64,000 bases of DNA, from NCBI GenBank assembly GCA_963748485.1, contig CAVVJF010000013.1:62001-126000 (forward strand), written 5' to 3'. Positions within the stretch are counted from its first letter, which is position 1; every line of letters begins with the position of its first letter. The notes under the pieces are model-generated. The model was not told the DNA's origin, searched no databases, and worked only from the letters and a program-made list of their open reading frames with translations. Of the stretch, positions 18,548-27,263 are shown piece by piece. The position numbers were made by a program, and so were the translations under genes. This stretch comes from DASRWT01 sp963748485. GTDB lineage: Bacteria; Methylomirabilota; Methylomirabilia; Rokubacteriales; CSP1-6.

Positions 18548-19307
18548 GGTGGGCAACACCAACACCGGCGTGGGGATCCACGACGGCGAGCGCCTCGTCG
18601 CCTCGTGGCGGCTGACGAGCCGGCGCGAGCAGACGTCGGACGAGTACGGCCTCTTCATCCACACGCTCCTGCGGTCGCGCGACGTCGACCCGCGGCGCAT
18701 CACCGCGGTGGCGATCTCCAACGTGGTGCCGCCCGTCCAGCGCACGCTCGAGTGGATGGTGGAGGCCTACTTCGGCAGGGCCCCGTTCACCGTCCAGCCG
18801 GGCGTGAACGTCCCGCTTGCCTTCGCGGTGGATCACCCGCACGAGGTGGGGGCCGATCGCGCCTGCAACGCGGTCGCCGCCGTCGCCCTCTACGGACCGC
18901 CCTGCATCGTGGTGGATTTCGGGACGGCGACGAACTTCGACTGCGTGAACGCGCGCGGCGAGTTCGTGGGCGGCGCCATCGCGCCCGGCCTCGTCACCGC
19001 GGCGGACGCGCTGATCTCAAGAGCCGCGCGCCTGTATCGAGTCGAGCTCACCGCGCCCGCCACCGCGATTGGCCGGAACACCGTCACCAACCTCCAGTCT
19101 GGCGTGGTGCTCGGCTACGCGGGGCTGGTGGACGGGCTCATCGACCGGATGCGTCGCGAGATCGAGGGCAACGTCACGGTGATCGGGACCGGCGGGCTCG
19201 CGGCGCAGATGCGGGAAGTCGCGCGCAGCATCCAGATCGTCAATCCTGACCTCCGCCTCGAGGGCCTGCGCATGATCTGGGAGCACGCGAAGCCGAGAAC
19301 CGATTGA
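18531..19307 (+). CDS. coaX: Type III pantothenate kinase
   Basis: Phosphorylates pantothenate, the first step of CoA synthesis. The ASKHA fold motifs LLEVGNTNTGVGI (phosphate 1), GADRACNAVAA and VDFGTATNFDCVN are intact. GTG at 18531 is chosen because GGGGAG lies about 8 nt upstream and the protein then starts at the conserved first strand. It overlaps birA by 17 nt, a birA-coaX order seen in many bacteria. Confidence 0.93.
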   Translation: MLLLLEVGNTNTGVGIHDGERLVASWRLTSRREQTSDEYGLFIHTLLRSRDVDPRRITAVAISNVVPPVQRTLEWMVEAYFGRAPFTVQPGVNVPLAFAVDHPHEVGADRACNAVAAVALYGPPCIVVDFGTATNFDCVNARGEFVGGAIAPGLVTAADALISRAARLYRVELTAPATAIGRNTVTNLQSGVVLGYAGLVDGLIDRMRREIEGNVTVIGTGGLAAQMREVARSIQIVNPDLRLEGLRMIWEHAKPRTD

Positions 19308-19332
19308 CAGGTCGGAAGGGCGCTCGTATACT
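19304..19332 (+). promoter_or_regulatory. Consensus sigma-70 promoter for guaB3-guaA
   Basis: TTGACA (19304-19309), 17-bp spacer, TATACT (19327-19332), the best -35/-10 pair in the window. The -35 box contains the coaX stop codon. The resulting leader of about 90 nt before guaB3 includes a GAGCGCTC palindrome but no riboswitch that I recognise. Confidence 0.85.
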
Positions 19333-19429
19333 CAGGGCCACTAAATACGGTATGGTTCGGGCGAGAGCGCTCTAAATATCGGGGGGACGGGCGGCCGGCC
19401 CGCGCGGCGCTCGAAGGAGGGTTGCGAGC

Positions 19430-20590
19430 ATGGGGATGTGGGTCGGGCGAGGCCGGAAGGCGCGGGCGGCGTACGGGTTCGATGACATCGCGCTGGTCCC
19501 CGGATCGCTCACCATCAACCCCAGCGAGGTCGACATCTCCTGGGACCTCTGCGGGCACCGATTCCAGATCCCCATCATCGCCGCGGCCATGGATGGCGTG
19601 GTCAGCCCCCGGCTCGCCATCGAGATGGGCAAGCACGGCGGCCTCGCGGTCCTGAATCTCGAGGGGATCTTCTCTCGCTACGAGAATCCCGACGAAGTGC
19701 TCGATCGCATCACCTCCGCCAGCCTGGAAGAAGCCACCAAGATCATCCAGGGCATCTACAGCGAGCCCATCAAGGAAGACCTGATCCACAAGCGTATCTC
19801 CGAGATCAAGAAGGGCGGCGGTCCCGTCGTCGTCTCCTCGATCCCGCAGCGCGCCGAGCGTTTCGCCAAGATCGCCGAGGAGGCGGGCGCGGACTTTTTC
19901 GTGGTGCAGTCCACCGTCACCACCGCGCGGCACGTCGCCACCGAGTACACGCCCGTCGATCTCAAGAAGCTCAAGCGGAACCTCGCCATTCCGCTGATCA
20001 TCGGCAACGTCGTCACCTACGAGGCCTGCCTCGAGCTGATGGAGACCGGCGTGGACGCGCTGCTGATCGGCGTGGGCCCGGGCGCGGCGTGCACGAGCCG
20101 CGAAGTGCTGGGCCTGGGCGTCCCGCAGGTCACCGCTACCGCCGACTCCGCCGCCGCCCGCGATTTCTACTACAAGCGGACGGGCCGCTACGTGCCGATC
20201 ATCACCGACGGCGGCATGACCACCGGCGGCGACATCTGCAAGGCGCTCGCCTCCGGCGCGGACGCCGTCATGATCGGCTCCGCCTTCGCGCGCGCCACCG
20301 AGGCGCCCGGCCGCGGCTATCACTGGGGCATGGCCACGCCGCACTCGAACCTCCCGCGTGGCACGCGGATCCGCGTGGGGGTGGCGGGGCCGCTCGAGCA
20401 GATTCTCTTCGGCCCCGCTTTCACCGAGGACGGTACCCTCAACCTCGTGGGCGCGATCCGAACGTGCATGGGTTCGGTGGGCGCGATGAACGTCCGCGAG
20501 CTGCAGCAGACGGAGCTGATCATCGCCCCATCGATCAAGACGGAAGGGAAGGTCTTCCAGCGGGCCCAGAAGCTGGGTACCCCGCGCTAG
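19430..20590 (+). CDS. guaB3: GuaB3-type IMP dehydrogenase-related protein
   Basis: TIM-barrel oxidoreductase of the IMPDH/GMPR family, probably converting IMP to XMP. The catalytic-loop motif GVGPGAACTSREV supplies the active-site Cys and ITDGGMTTGGDICKAL is the phosphate/flap region. At 386 residues it lacks the CBS domains of classical GuaB, which marks the GuaB3 subgroup. A strong AAGGAGG (19414-19420) precedes ATG 19430. It is directly followed by guaA, consistent with the second and third steps of GMP synthesis in one operon. Confidence 0.9.
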   Translation: MGMWVGRGRKARAAYGFDDIALVPGSLTINPSEVDISWDLCGHRFQIPIIAAAMDGVVSPRLAIEMGKHGGLAVLNLEGIFSRYENPDEVLDRITSASLEEATKIIQGIYSEPIKEDLIHKRISEIKKGGGPVVVSSIPQRAERFAKIAEEAGADFFVVQSTVTTARHVATEYTPVDLKKLKRNLAIPLIIGNVVTYEACLELMETGVDALLIGVGPGAACTSREVLGLGVPQVTATADSAAARDFYYKRTGRYVPIITDGGMTTGGDICKALASGADAVMIGSAFARATEAPGRGYHWGMATPHSNLPRGTRIRVGVAGPLEQILFGPAFTEDGTLNLVGAIRTCMGSVGAMNVRELQQTELIIAPSIKTEGKVFQRAQKLGTPR

Positions 20591-20603
20591 GCAGGAGGTC
20601 GGC

Positions 20604-22145
20604 CTGGACAAGATCGCGATCCTCGATTTCGGGGCGCAGTACACTCAGTTGATCGCGCGCCGGATCCGGGAGATGTCGGTTTACTCCGAGATTCTCCCGT
20701 GCACGCAGCCCGCCGCCGAGGTGCTCGCGGGGGGATACCAAGGCATCATCCTTTCCGGCGGCCCTTCCAGCGTCTACGACGACGGCGCCCCGCTGCCCGA
20801 CAAGGCCATCCTCGAGTCGGGCCTCCCCATCCTCGGCATTTGCTACGGCATGCAGGCCATGGGCTATCTGCTCGGCGGGCAGGTGGTGCCGGCGGAGCGC
20901 CGCGAGTACGGCCCGGCCGAGCTGCGCCTCGAGGGCACCGGCGGTCTGCTGGATGGCGTCACCCCCGAGCGCGGCAATCAGATCACGGTGTGGATGAGCC
21001 ACGGCGACACCGTGCTGCGGCCGCCCAAGGGCTTCGTGAGCCTGGCCTCCACCGCGAACTGCCCGGTGGCGGCCATGGCCGACGCCGAGCGGCGCCTCTA
21101 TGCGGTGCAGTTCCACCCCGAGGTCGCCCACACCGCGCAGGGGAAGACGGTGCTCGCCAACTTCCTCCGCGCGTGCGGCGTGAAGCGCGACTGGTCTATG
21201 ACCTCGTTCGTGGACTCGGCCATCGCGAAGATCCGGGAGACGGTCGGCGGCGACCGGGTGCTCTGCGCGCTGTCGGGCGGCGTGGACTCCTCGGTGGTGG
21301 CCGCGCTGGTCCACAAGGCAATCGGCGATCAGCTCACGTGCCTCTTTGTCGACAACGGGCTCCTGCGCGCGGGCGAGGCCGAGTACGTGGTCAAGACGTT
21401 CCGGGATACGTTCAAGATCAACCTGATCCATGTAGATGCAAGTAAGCGATTCCTTGAGCGTCTTCGTGACGTGACCGATCCCGAGGTCAAGCGCAAGGCC
21501 ATCGGTGGCGAGTTCATCGCCCTCTTCGAGGAAGAGGCCCGCAAGCTCGGGCGCATCCCGTGGCTGGCCCAGGGCACGGTGTATCCGGACGTGATCGAGT
21601 CGGTCTCCTTCAAGGGCCCGTCGGCCACCATCAAGACACATCACAACGTGGGCGGCCTCCCGAGCCGGATGGACTTCAAGCTGGTCGAGCCCCTGCGCGA
21701 GCTCTTCAAGGACGAGGTGAGGGAAGTGGGCACCCTGCTCGGCCTCCCCGCCGAGATCGTCTGGCGCCAGCCCTTTCCGGGGCCGGGGCTGGCGATTCGC
21801 GTGCTCGGCGAGGTCACGGACGAGCGTCTCGCCATTCTCCGCGGCGCGGACCTCATCGTCCAGGACGAGATCCGCGCGGCCGGCCTCGAGCGGGCTCTCT
21901 GGCAGGCCTTCGCCGTGCTGCTGCCCGTGCGCACAGTCGGGGTCATGGGCGACTTCCGCACCTACGCGCAGGTGGTGGCGCTGCGCGCCGTCACCAGCCA
22001 GGACGCCATGACCGCGGACTGGGCCCGCCTCCCCTACGATCTCCTGGCGCGGATCTCGAGCCGCATCATCAACGAGGTCAAGGGCGTCAACCGCGTCGTC
22101 CTCGATATCTCCTCCAAGCCGCCGAGCACGATCGAGTGGGAGTAA
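20604..22145 (+). CDS. guaA: GMP synthase (glutamine-hydrolysing), apparent CTG start
   Basis: Converts XMP to GMP. Class I glutamine amidotransferase domain: first strand ILDFGAQYTQLIARR, catalytic Cys in GICYGMQAMG, HPEV. ATP-pyrophosphatase loop ALSGGVDSSVVA, then the C-terminal dimerisation domain. The conserved first strand lies upstream of the first ordinary start (TTG 20649). The only reasonable start is CTG 20604, with a perfect AGGAGG at 20593-20598 spaced 5 nt. No in-frame ATG, GTG or TTG exists between the guaB3 end and this codon. Full length is then 513 residues, as expected. Confidence 0.93.
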   Translation: MDKIAILDFGAQYTQLIARRIREMSVYSEILPCTQPAAEVLAGGYQGIILSGGPSSVYDDGAPLPDKAILESGLPILGICYGMQAMGYLLGGQVVPAERREYGPAELRLEGTGGLLDGVTPERGNQITVWMSHGDTVLRPPKGFVSLASTANCPVAAMADAERRLYAVQFHPEVAHTAQGKTVLANFLRACGVKRDWSMTSFVDSAIAKIRETVGGDRVLCALSGGVDSSVVAALVHKAIGDQLTCLFVDNGLLRAGEAEYVVKTFRDTFKINLIHVDASKRFLERLRDVTDPEVKRKAIGGEFIALFEEEARKLGRIPWLAQGTVYPDVIESVSFKGPSATIKTHHNVGGLPSRMDFKLVEPLRELFKDEVREVGTLLGLPAEIVWRQPFPGPGLAIRVLGEVTDERLAILRGADLIVQDEIRAAGLERALWQAFAVLLPVRTVGVMGDFRTYAQVVALRAVTSQDAMTADWARLPYDLLARISSRIINEVKGVNRVVLDISSKPPSTIEWE

Positions 22146-25100
22146 AGCCAGAGCAGAAGCAAGGACCGCGGGGGGACTTCGTCCACCTCCACGTCCACTC
22201 CGAGTACAGCCTCCTCGACGGGGCCGCCCAGCTCGACAAGCTGGTCGACGCCGCGAAGGCGCTCGGGTTTCCCGCCATCGCCCTCACCGACCACGGCAAC
22301 CTCTTCGGCGCCGTCGACTTCTACACCGCGGCGAAGAAGGCGGGCATCAAACCGATCGTGGGCTGCGAGCTCTACGTGGCCCCGGGCAGCCGCTTCGAGC
22401 GCTCGAGCCAGGACGGCGGCTACGAGGGCGCCAGCCACTGCACGGTGCTCGTGCGCAACGAGGCCGGCTACCGGAACCTGGTCAAGCTCGTGTCCAAGGC
22501 CTACCTCGAGGGCTTCTACTACAAGCCGCGGGTCGACCGCGAGCTCCTCGCCCAGCACGCCGACGGGCTCCTCGTGCTGTCCGGGTGTCTCAACTCCGAG
22601 GTGAGCAAGCTCCTCGCCGCCGGCGAGGACGCCAAGGCCAAGCAGGTGGCAGGCTGGTATCAGGACGTCTTCGGGCGCGATCACTACTTCATGGAGATCC
22701 AGTCGCACGGGATCGACGAGCAGGCCCGGGTGACCGCGGGCACGCTGCGCATCGCGGAGGCGCTGGGCGCGCCCATCTGCGGCACCAACGACTCCCACTA
22801 TCTCGAGGCCGCGCACGCCAAGGCCCACGAGGCCCTCCTCTGCATCCAGACGGGCACCACGCTGTCCGATCCCAACCGCTGGCGCTTCTCCACCGAGGAG
22901 TTCTACCTCAAGACCGCCGACCAGATGCGCGAGGTGTTCCGTGAACTGCCCGAGGCGTGCCGCAACACGCTGGCGGTGGCGGAGCGGTGCGACCTGGAGC
23001 TGTCCTTCGGCAAGTTCCACCTGCCGAACTATCAGGTGCCCGCGGGGTTCACCCTGGATTCGTACCTCGAGCACCTGGCGCTCGGGGGCCTCCGGGCCCG
23101 CTACGGAGGGGCGCCGTCCGATGGGGTGGTGGAGCGGCTGCGTTACGAGCTCAGCGTCATCTCGAAGATGGGCTTCTCCGGCTACTTCCTGGTGGTGTGG
23201 GACTTCATCGCCTACGCGCGGCGCAAGGGGATCGCGGTGGGCCCGGGCCGTGGGTCCTCGGCGGGCTCCCTGGTGGCCTACTCGCTCGCCATCACCAACG
23301 TGGACCCCATCCGGTACGGGCTCCTCTTCGAGCGGTTCTTGAATCCCGAGCGCATCTCCATGCCGGACATGGACATCGATTTCGCCGACGACCGGCGGGA
23401 CGAGGTGATCCGCTACGTCGTCGAGCGCTACGGCGAGGATCGGGTGGCCCACATCATCACCTTCGGCACCATGGGGGCCAAGGCGGTGATTCGCGACGTG
23501 GGGCGCGTGCTCGGCTTCTCCTACGGCGAGGCCGACCGTATCGCCAAGCTCGTGCCGAGTTTCCCCCTGAACATCAGCCTGGACGAGTCGCTGGAGAAGT
23601 CGCCCGAGCTCGCGCAGAACGTCAAGCGCGACCCGCGGGTCGGGGAGCTCTGGAGCGTGGCCAAGGCGCTCGAAGGCGGGACGCGGCACGCCTCCGTCCA
23701 CGCCTCCGCGGTCGTGATCTCCGACGAGCCCCTGATGGAGCGCGTGCCGCTCTACAAGGACCCCAAGCGGCCGGAGCTCATCACCGGGTTCGCGATGGGT
23801 CCCATCGAGAAGCTCGGCCTGCTCAAGATGGACTTCCTCGGGCTCAAGACCCTCACAGTGATCACCGACGCGGTGGCCCTCGTGAAGGCAGCCCGGGGCA
23901 TCGACCTCGACGCGGACCGGCTGCCCCTGGACGACCCGCGCACGTATCAGCTCCTGAGCGATGCGCGCACCCTCGGCGTGTTCCAGCTGGAGTCGTCGGG
24001 GATGCGTGACGCCTTGCAGCGCCTCAAGCCCGAGCGGATCGAGGACATCATCGCGATGGTGGCCCTCTACCGGCCGGGCCCGATGGATCTCATTCCCGAC
24101 TTCGTCAACCGCAAGCACGGGCGCGCGGACATCACCTACGAGCACCCGGCGATGGAGAAGCATCTCCAGGAAACCTACGGGATCATGGTCTACCAGGAGC
24201 AGGTGATGCGCCTGGCCGCCGATCTCGCCGGGTTCTCGCTCGCCCAGGCCGACATCCTCCGCAAGGCCATGGGCAAGAAGGACCGCGAGCTCATGGCCGA
24301 GCAGCGCGAGGAATTCGTGAAGGGCTGCAAGGCCCACAAGGTGGATGGGCGCAAGGCCGAGCGCATCTGGGACCTCATCGAGAAATTCGCGGGGTACGGC
24401 TTTAACAAGTGCCTCACCGCCGACACCGAGATCGAGATGGCGGACGGCAGTCGCAAGCCGATCGTTGAGGTGCGCGCCGGCGATCGCGTGCTGACCAAGG
24501 ACGGCGTCTTCCGGGCGCTCGCTGTCCGGCCGAGCGGGGTGCGGCAGGTAGGCACCCTGCGGCTCGCCAACGGCATGACGGTGCGGTGCACCCCCGACCA
24601 TCCGATCTTTACCCAGCGGGGCTGGGTCGACGCGGGCGCGCTCGCTCCTCGTGACTCTGTCGCGGTCCTCAGACATCAAACGGTCCCGTCCGTGGACGAG
24701 AGGGAGATCGTTCCGTTCGAGGCGTGCCGGGAACCGATCCGTGATGCGATCACAAAGTCGTACGCGAGTCTTCAGATAGGCTGCCGGGCACTCAACATCC
24801 CGTACCGAGTGATCTTCGCGGGCGCCAGCTCTCGCGGGGTTCGGCGCGAGGCGCTGAAGCGCCTGGCCCTGCGCCTCGACTCGCCGATCCTGGATGCGCT
24901 CTCAAATGGACCGATGGGGTGGTCGCGGCCCCGCGCCTTCGCGCTCGAGGGCGAGGAGCCGACCTACGACTTCGAGGTACCGGTGGCGCGAAGCTTCATC
25001 GCCAACGGCATCGCCGTTCACAACTCGCACGCAGCCTGCTACGGCCTCGTCGCGTACCAGACGGCGTTTCTCAAGGCAAACTACCCGGTGGAGTTCATGG

Positions 25101-26284
25101 CCGCGCTGCTCACGTCGGAAATGGAGCGGACGGATAAGATCGTGCAGTACATCGAGGAGTGCCGCGCGATGGGCCTCCGGGTGGCGCCGCCCGACACGAA
25201 TCGCTCGGGCGCGCGCTTCACCGTGGATGGCGACACCATCCGCTTCGGACTCGCCGCCATCAAGAACGTCGGTGAGTCGGCCATCGAGTCGATCGTGCGC
25301 GTGCGGCAGGAGGGGGGCGCCTTCCCGTCGCTCGTCGACTTCTGCGCGCGCGTGGACCTGCGCCTCCTCAACCGGCGGGTGCTCGAGAGCCTGGTGAAGG
25401 CGGGCGCCTTCGACGGCGCCGGCGCCACCCGGGCGGGCCTGCTCGCCGGCCTGGATCAGGCCATGGAGGCGGGGCAGCGCCGGCAGCGCGATCGCGACGA
25501 GGGGCAGACCTCCCTCTTCGAGGCCGCCGGCGGCGGCGCCGCCCCCGTGAAGGAGACGGCGGCCCCGTCCGGCGTGCCGGAGTGGCCGACCGAGCAGCTC
25601 CTCGGCTACGAGAAGGAAGTGCTCGGCTTCTATCTCTCGGGACATCCCCTCGAGCGCTACCGCGATCACGCGCGGGATCTCGGCACCGCCTCGGCGGCAG
25701 ATGTGGCCGTGCGGCCGGTGGGCGCCCGGGTTGCGCTGCTCGGTCAGGTGAGTCAGCTCCGCGAGCGCGCGACCAAGAGCGGCAACCGCATGGCCTTCGC
25801 CTCCCTCGACGCCGTGGACGGCGCGGTGGCGCTGACCATCTTTCCGGAGGCGCTCAAGTCGTGCAGCGTCGCCCTGCGGGCGCCGGGGCCGGTGCTCGTG
25901 AAGGGGCGCATCGACGAGACGGACAAGGGCCGCGTGGTGCTCGTCGAGGACGTCAAACCACTGGAGGAGGCGCTCCTGGCGAACGACGGACGTCGGTCGA
26001 ACGGTCGGACGGAGGACAGGAACGGGCGGCACGCGCACGCGTGCAGGATCCGCCTGCGGGCGGGGGAGAGCGCCGCCGAGCCCGCGGTGCTGGATGCGGT
26101 GCGGACGGCCTGCGACGAGCACCGTGGCAGCACTCCGCTCTTCCTCCACGTGCTCCTCGCGGAGCAGGAAGTGGTGCTCAAGGCGTCGCCCGTCGCGGTG
26201 GAGGCCGGGCCCGATCTGATCGCGAAAGTGGAGCGCTTGCTCGGACCGGGCAGTATCATCGTGGAGTATGCCGGACGAGCTTGA
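22136..26284 (+). CDS. dnaE: DNA polymerase III alpha subunit with in-frame intein
   Basis: Replicative polymerase. PHP domain (HLHVHSEYSLLDG, N-terminus), polymerase core with the catalytic aspartates in PDMDIDFADDRR, then HhH and OB-fold parts (VALLGQVSQL) at the C-terminus. The 1382-residue precursor contains a 205-residue intein at residues 759-963; the spliced product would be 1177 residues, a normal DnaE length. GTG 22136 overlaps the guaA stop by 10 nt; no clear Shine-Dalgarno is seen. It overlaps accA by 17 nt. Confidence 0.95.
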   Translation: MGVKPEQKQGPRGDFVHLHVHSEYSLLDGAAQLDKLVDAAKALGFPAIALTDHGNLFGAVDFYTAAKKAGIKPIVGCELYVAPGSRFERSSQDGGYEGASHCTVLVRNEAGYRNLVKLVSKAYLEGFYYKPRVDRELLAQHADGLLVLSGCLNSEVSKLLAAGEDAKAKQVAGWYQDVFGRDHYFMEIQSHGIDEQARVTAGTLRIAEALGAPICGTNDSHYLEAAHAKAHEALLCIQTGTTLSDPNRWRFSTEEFYLKTADQMREVFRELPEACRNTLAVAERCDLELSFGKFHLPNYQVPAGFTLDSYLEHLALGGLRARYGGAPSDGVVERLRYELSVISKMGFSGYFLVVWDFIAYARRKGIAVGPGRGSSAGSLVAYSLAITNVDPIRYGLLFERFLNPERISMPDMDIDFADDRRDEVIRYVVERYGEDRVAHIITFGTMGAKAVIRDVGRVLGFSYGEADRIAKLVPSFPLNISLDESLEKSPELAQNVKRDPRVGELWSVAKALEGGTRHASVHASAVVISDEPLMERVPLYKDPKRPELITGFAMGPIEKLGLLKMDFLGLKTLTVITDAVALVKAARGIDLDADRLPLDDPRTYQLLSDARTLGVFQLESSGMRDALQRLKPERIEDIIAMVALYRPGPMDLIPDFVNRKHGRADITYEHPAMEKHLQETYGIMVYQEQVMRLAADLAGFSLAQADILRKAMGKKDRELMAEQREEFVKGCKAHKVDGRKAERIWDLIEKFAGYGFNKCLTADTEIEMADGSRKPIVEVRAGDRVLTKDGVFRALAVRPSGVRQVGTLRLANGMTVRCTPDHPIFTQRGWVDAGALAPRDSVAVLRHQTVPSVDEREIVPFEACREPIRDAITKSYASLQIGCRALNIPYRVIFAGASSRGVRREALKRLALRLDSPILDALSNGPMGWSRPRAFALEGEEPTYDFEVPVARSFIANGIAVHNSHAACYGLVAYQTAFLKANYPVEFMAALLTSEMERTDKIVQYIEECRAMGLRVAPPDTNRSGARFTVDGDTIRFGLAAIKNVGESAIESIVRVRQEGGAFPSLVDFCARVDLRLLNRRVLESLVKAGAFDGAGATRAGLLAGLDQAMEAGQRRQRDRDEGQTSLFEAAGGGAAPVKETAAPSGVPEWPTEQLLGYEKEVLGFYLSGHPLERYRDHARDLGTASAADVAVRPVGARVALLGQVSQLRERATKSGNRMAFASLDAVDGAVALTIFPEALKSCSVALRAPGPVLVKGRIDETDKGRVVLVEDVKPLEEALLANDGRRSNGRTEDRNGRHAHACRIRLRAGESAAEPAVLDAVRTACDEHRGSTPLFLHVLLAEQEVVLKASPVAVEAGPDLIAKVERLLGPGSIIVEYAGRA
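24410..25024 (+). other. DnaE mini-intein (205 residues)
   Basis: A self-splicing insertion between GYGFNK and SHAACYGLV, where unspliced DnaE homologues read straight through FNKSHS. Splicing residues are complete: Cys1 (CLTADTEIEM, block A), TPDHPIF with the block B Thr/His at residues 61 and 64, block F PTYDFEVPVARSFIANG, and terminal HN (204-205) followed by Ser as +1. No LAGLIDADG or other homing-endonuclease motif is seen; residues about 85-180 form a shortened linker. The site lies three residues downstream of the cyanobacterial split DnaE intein site (before CFNKSH). Confidence 0.93.
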
Positions 26285-27221
26285 GTTCGAGAAGCCGATC
26301 CTCGAGCTGGAAAACCGCATCGCCAGCCTGCGGGCCTCCGAGGACGAGGCGGCCACCCGCGAGGAAGTGGGACGGCTCGAGGAGCGTCTCCGCCGCCTGC
26401 AGCAGCGTGTCTACTCAGGCCTGACCGCCTGGCAGCGGGCGCAGATCGCGCGCCATCCGAAGCGGCCGCACGCGCTCGACTTCTTCCGCCTCCTCCTCGA
26501 CGACTTCATCGAGCTCCACGGCGATCGTGTTTACGGCGACGACATGGCCATCGTGGGGGGCCTCGCCGTCTTCGAGGGCGAGCCGGTCGTGGTGCTCGGG
26601 CACCAGAAGGGACGCGACACCCGCGAGAACATCGCGCGGAACTTCGGCATGCCCCACCCGGAGGGCTATCGCAAGGCCCTGCGGCTCATGCAGCTGGCCG
26701 CCAAGTTCGCCAAGCCCATCGTCACCTTCATCGACACGCCGGGCGCCTTCCCCGGCCTGGGCGCCGAGGAACGGGGCCAGGCCGAGGCCATCGCGCGCAA
26801 TCTGCGCGAGATGGCCGGCCTGCCCACGCCGGTCATCGCCGTCGTGACCGGCGAGGGCGGGAGCGGGGGCGCGCTCGCCATCGGGGTGGCCAACCGCGTT
26901 CTCATGCTGGAGCACGCGATCTACTCGGTGATCTCGCCGGAAGGTTGCGCGGCGATTCTCTGGGGCGACGCCGCCAAGGCACCGGAAGCCGCCTCGCTCA
27001 TGCGGGTGACCGCGCCCGATCTGCTGCGCCTTGGCGTCATCGACGCGGTGGTGCCGGAGCCGGTCGGCGGCGCCCACCGGAACTGGGAGGAGAGCGCCGC
27101 CAACCTCCGGGGCGCGCTTCGCGAGCAGCTCGCCGACCTGCGCTCGCGGTCGGGCGACGCTCTCGTGCAGGATCGCTTCGACAAGTTTCGACGCATCGGC
27201 GTCTTCGAGGAGGCGGTCTAG
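26268..27221 (+). CDS. accA: Acetyl-CoA carboxylase carboxyltransferase alpha subunit
   Basis: Transfers the carboxyl group from carboxybiotin to acetyl-CoA to make malonyl-CoA, together with AccD (not in this window). The N-terminal helical segment (ELENRIASLR, VGRLEERLRRLQ) and the carboxyltransferase core (PHPEGYRKALRLMQLAAKF, IDTPGAFPGLGAEERGQ, GEGGSGGALAIG) are typical. Length 317 is normal. It overlaps dnaE by 17 nt; dnaE-accA is a widely seen order. Confidence 0.95.
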   Translation: MPDELEFEKPILELENRIASLRASEDEAATREEVGRLEERLRRLQQRVYSGLTAWQRAQIARHPKRPHALDFFRLLLDDFIELHGDRVYGDDMAIVGGLAVFEGEPVVVLGHQKGRDTRENIARNFGMPHPEGYRKALRLMQLAAKFAKPIVTFIDTPGAFPGLGAEERGQAEAIARNLREMAGLPTPVIAVVTGEGGSGGALAIGVANRVLMLEHAIYSVISPEGCAAILWGDAAKAPEAASLMRVTAPDLLRLGVIDAVVPEPVGGAHRNWEESAANLRGALREQLADLRSRSGDALVQDRFDKFRRIGVFEEAV

Positions 27222-27263
27222 CGGCGCTGCGGGGGCGTATGCTATCGTAACTACGGGGATTTC

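Noticed and set aside
19333..19429. Purine riboswitch in the guaB3 leader
   Set aside because: The leader has a short palindrome but no three-way junction or conserved loop sequences of known purine, PRPP or ppGpp riboswitches that I could find.
22034..24679. 881-codon minus-strand open frame opposite dnaE
   Set aside because: Antisense shadow rich in His, Glu, Val and Leu without motifs; dnaE is unambiguous.
24410..25024. Split intein or homing endonuclease gene within dnaE
   Set aside because: The frame is continuous with both exteins and no LAGLIDADG, HNH or GIY-YIG motif is present in the linker.
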